DNA from: CAVTZP01 sp964456815
GTDB taxonomy: Bacteria; Chloroflexota; Dehalococcoidia; Dehalococcoidales; BS750m-G39
DNA: 5,181 nucleotides
Reading direction: 5' to 3'
Assembly: GCA_964456815.1 (NCBI GenBank)
Contig: CAYWCO010000078.1
Location: forward strand, 1-5,181
The notes under the pieces were generated by a model. That model was not told where the DNA came from, searched no databases, and was given only the letters and a program-made list of their open reading frames with translations. The number at the start of each line of letters is the position of its first letter. The first letter of the stretch is position 1. Positions 5,140 to 5,181 of this stretch are shown here, piece by piece. Both the position numbers and the translations under genes were made by a program.

Positions 5140-5181
5140 GGCGCATTCGTCTAGGGGTTTAGGACACCTCCCTCTCAAGGA
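5140..5181 (+). tRNA. tRNA-Glu (anticodon CTC), cut by the window end
   Basis: The 5' 42 nt of a tRNA start 9 nt after tRNA-Gln and must share its transcript. The acceptor 5' strand is GGCGCAT (5140-5146), followed by TC and a D arm GTC-TAGGGGTTTAG-GAC. Next come the anticodon stem CCTCC and the loop CTCTCAA, with anticodon CTC reading GAG, then GGA of the 3' stem. The D-arm spelling and anticodon fit tRNA-Glu. The 3' half lies outside the window. Confidence 0.92.

Overview
The window looks like chromosomal DNA from a bacterium of moderate G+C content. My best guess is an uncultured member of the Chloroflexota, close to the Dehalococcoidia. This rests on the general look of the proteins and on the G/C-rich intergenic repeats at the left end, and it is an inference from memory, not a measured placement. 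It is housekeeping and cofactor DNA: no phage, CRISPR, IS or defence gene was found, and no obvious new multi-gene system.

Layout. Positions 1-268 are non-coding: a degenerate ~46-bp tandem repeat whose last copy is an intact rho-independent terminator, a second long inverted repeat, and an extended -10 promoter. A plus-strand operon follows (269-2841): mobA (TTG start), moeA (GTG start, overlapping mobA by 14 bp) and a DUF362-family gene (GTG start, overlapping moeA by 20 bp). The two overlaps suggest translational coupling. MoeA inserts molybdenum into the pterin and MobA adds the GMP nucleotide, so this is a molybdenum-cofactor maturation operon carrying a DUF362 passenger of unknown role. 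No molybdoenzyme is in the window.

Only 8 bp further on, a minus-strand operon converges on it. In transcription order (right to left) it holds rnc (RNase III), a 51-residue highly charged small protein, a COG1313/PflX-type radical SAM protein, and acylphosphatase. The radical SAM gene has an unusual 5' end: the conserved N-terminal cysteine region is in frame, but no ATG, GTG or TTG precedes it. The only start well placed behind a consensus AGGAGG is ATA at 4071, overlapping the stop of the small gene.

At the right end two promoters lie back to back. The minus-strand promoter drives rnc and has a 16-bp palindrome filling the spacer between its -35 and -10, which looks like an operator. The plus-strand promoter drives tandem tRNA-Gln(CTG) and tRNA-Glu(CTC) genes; the latter is cut off by the window end.

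The points most worth a second look are the ATA start, the small charged protein between rnc and the radical SAM gene, the palindromic rnc promoter, a missing metal-binding aspartate in RNase III, and the tight coupling of a DUF362 gene to moeA.
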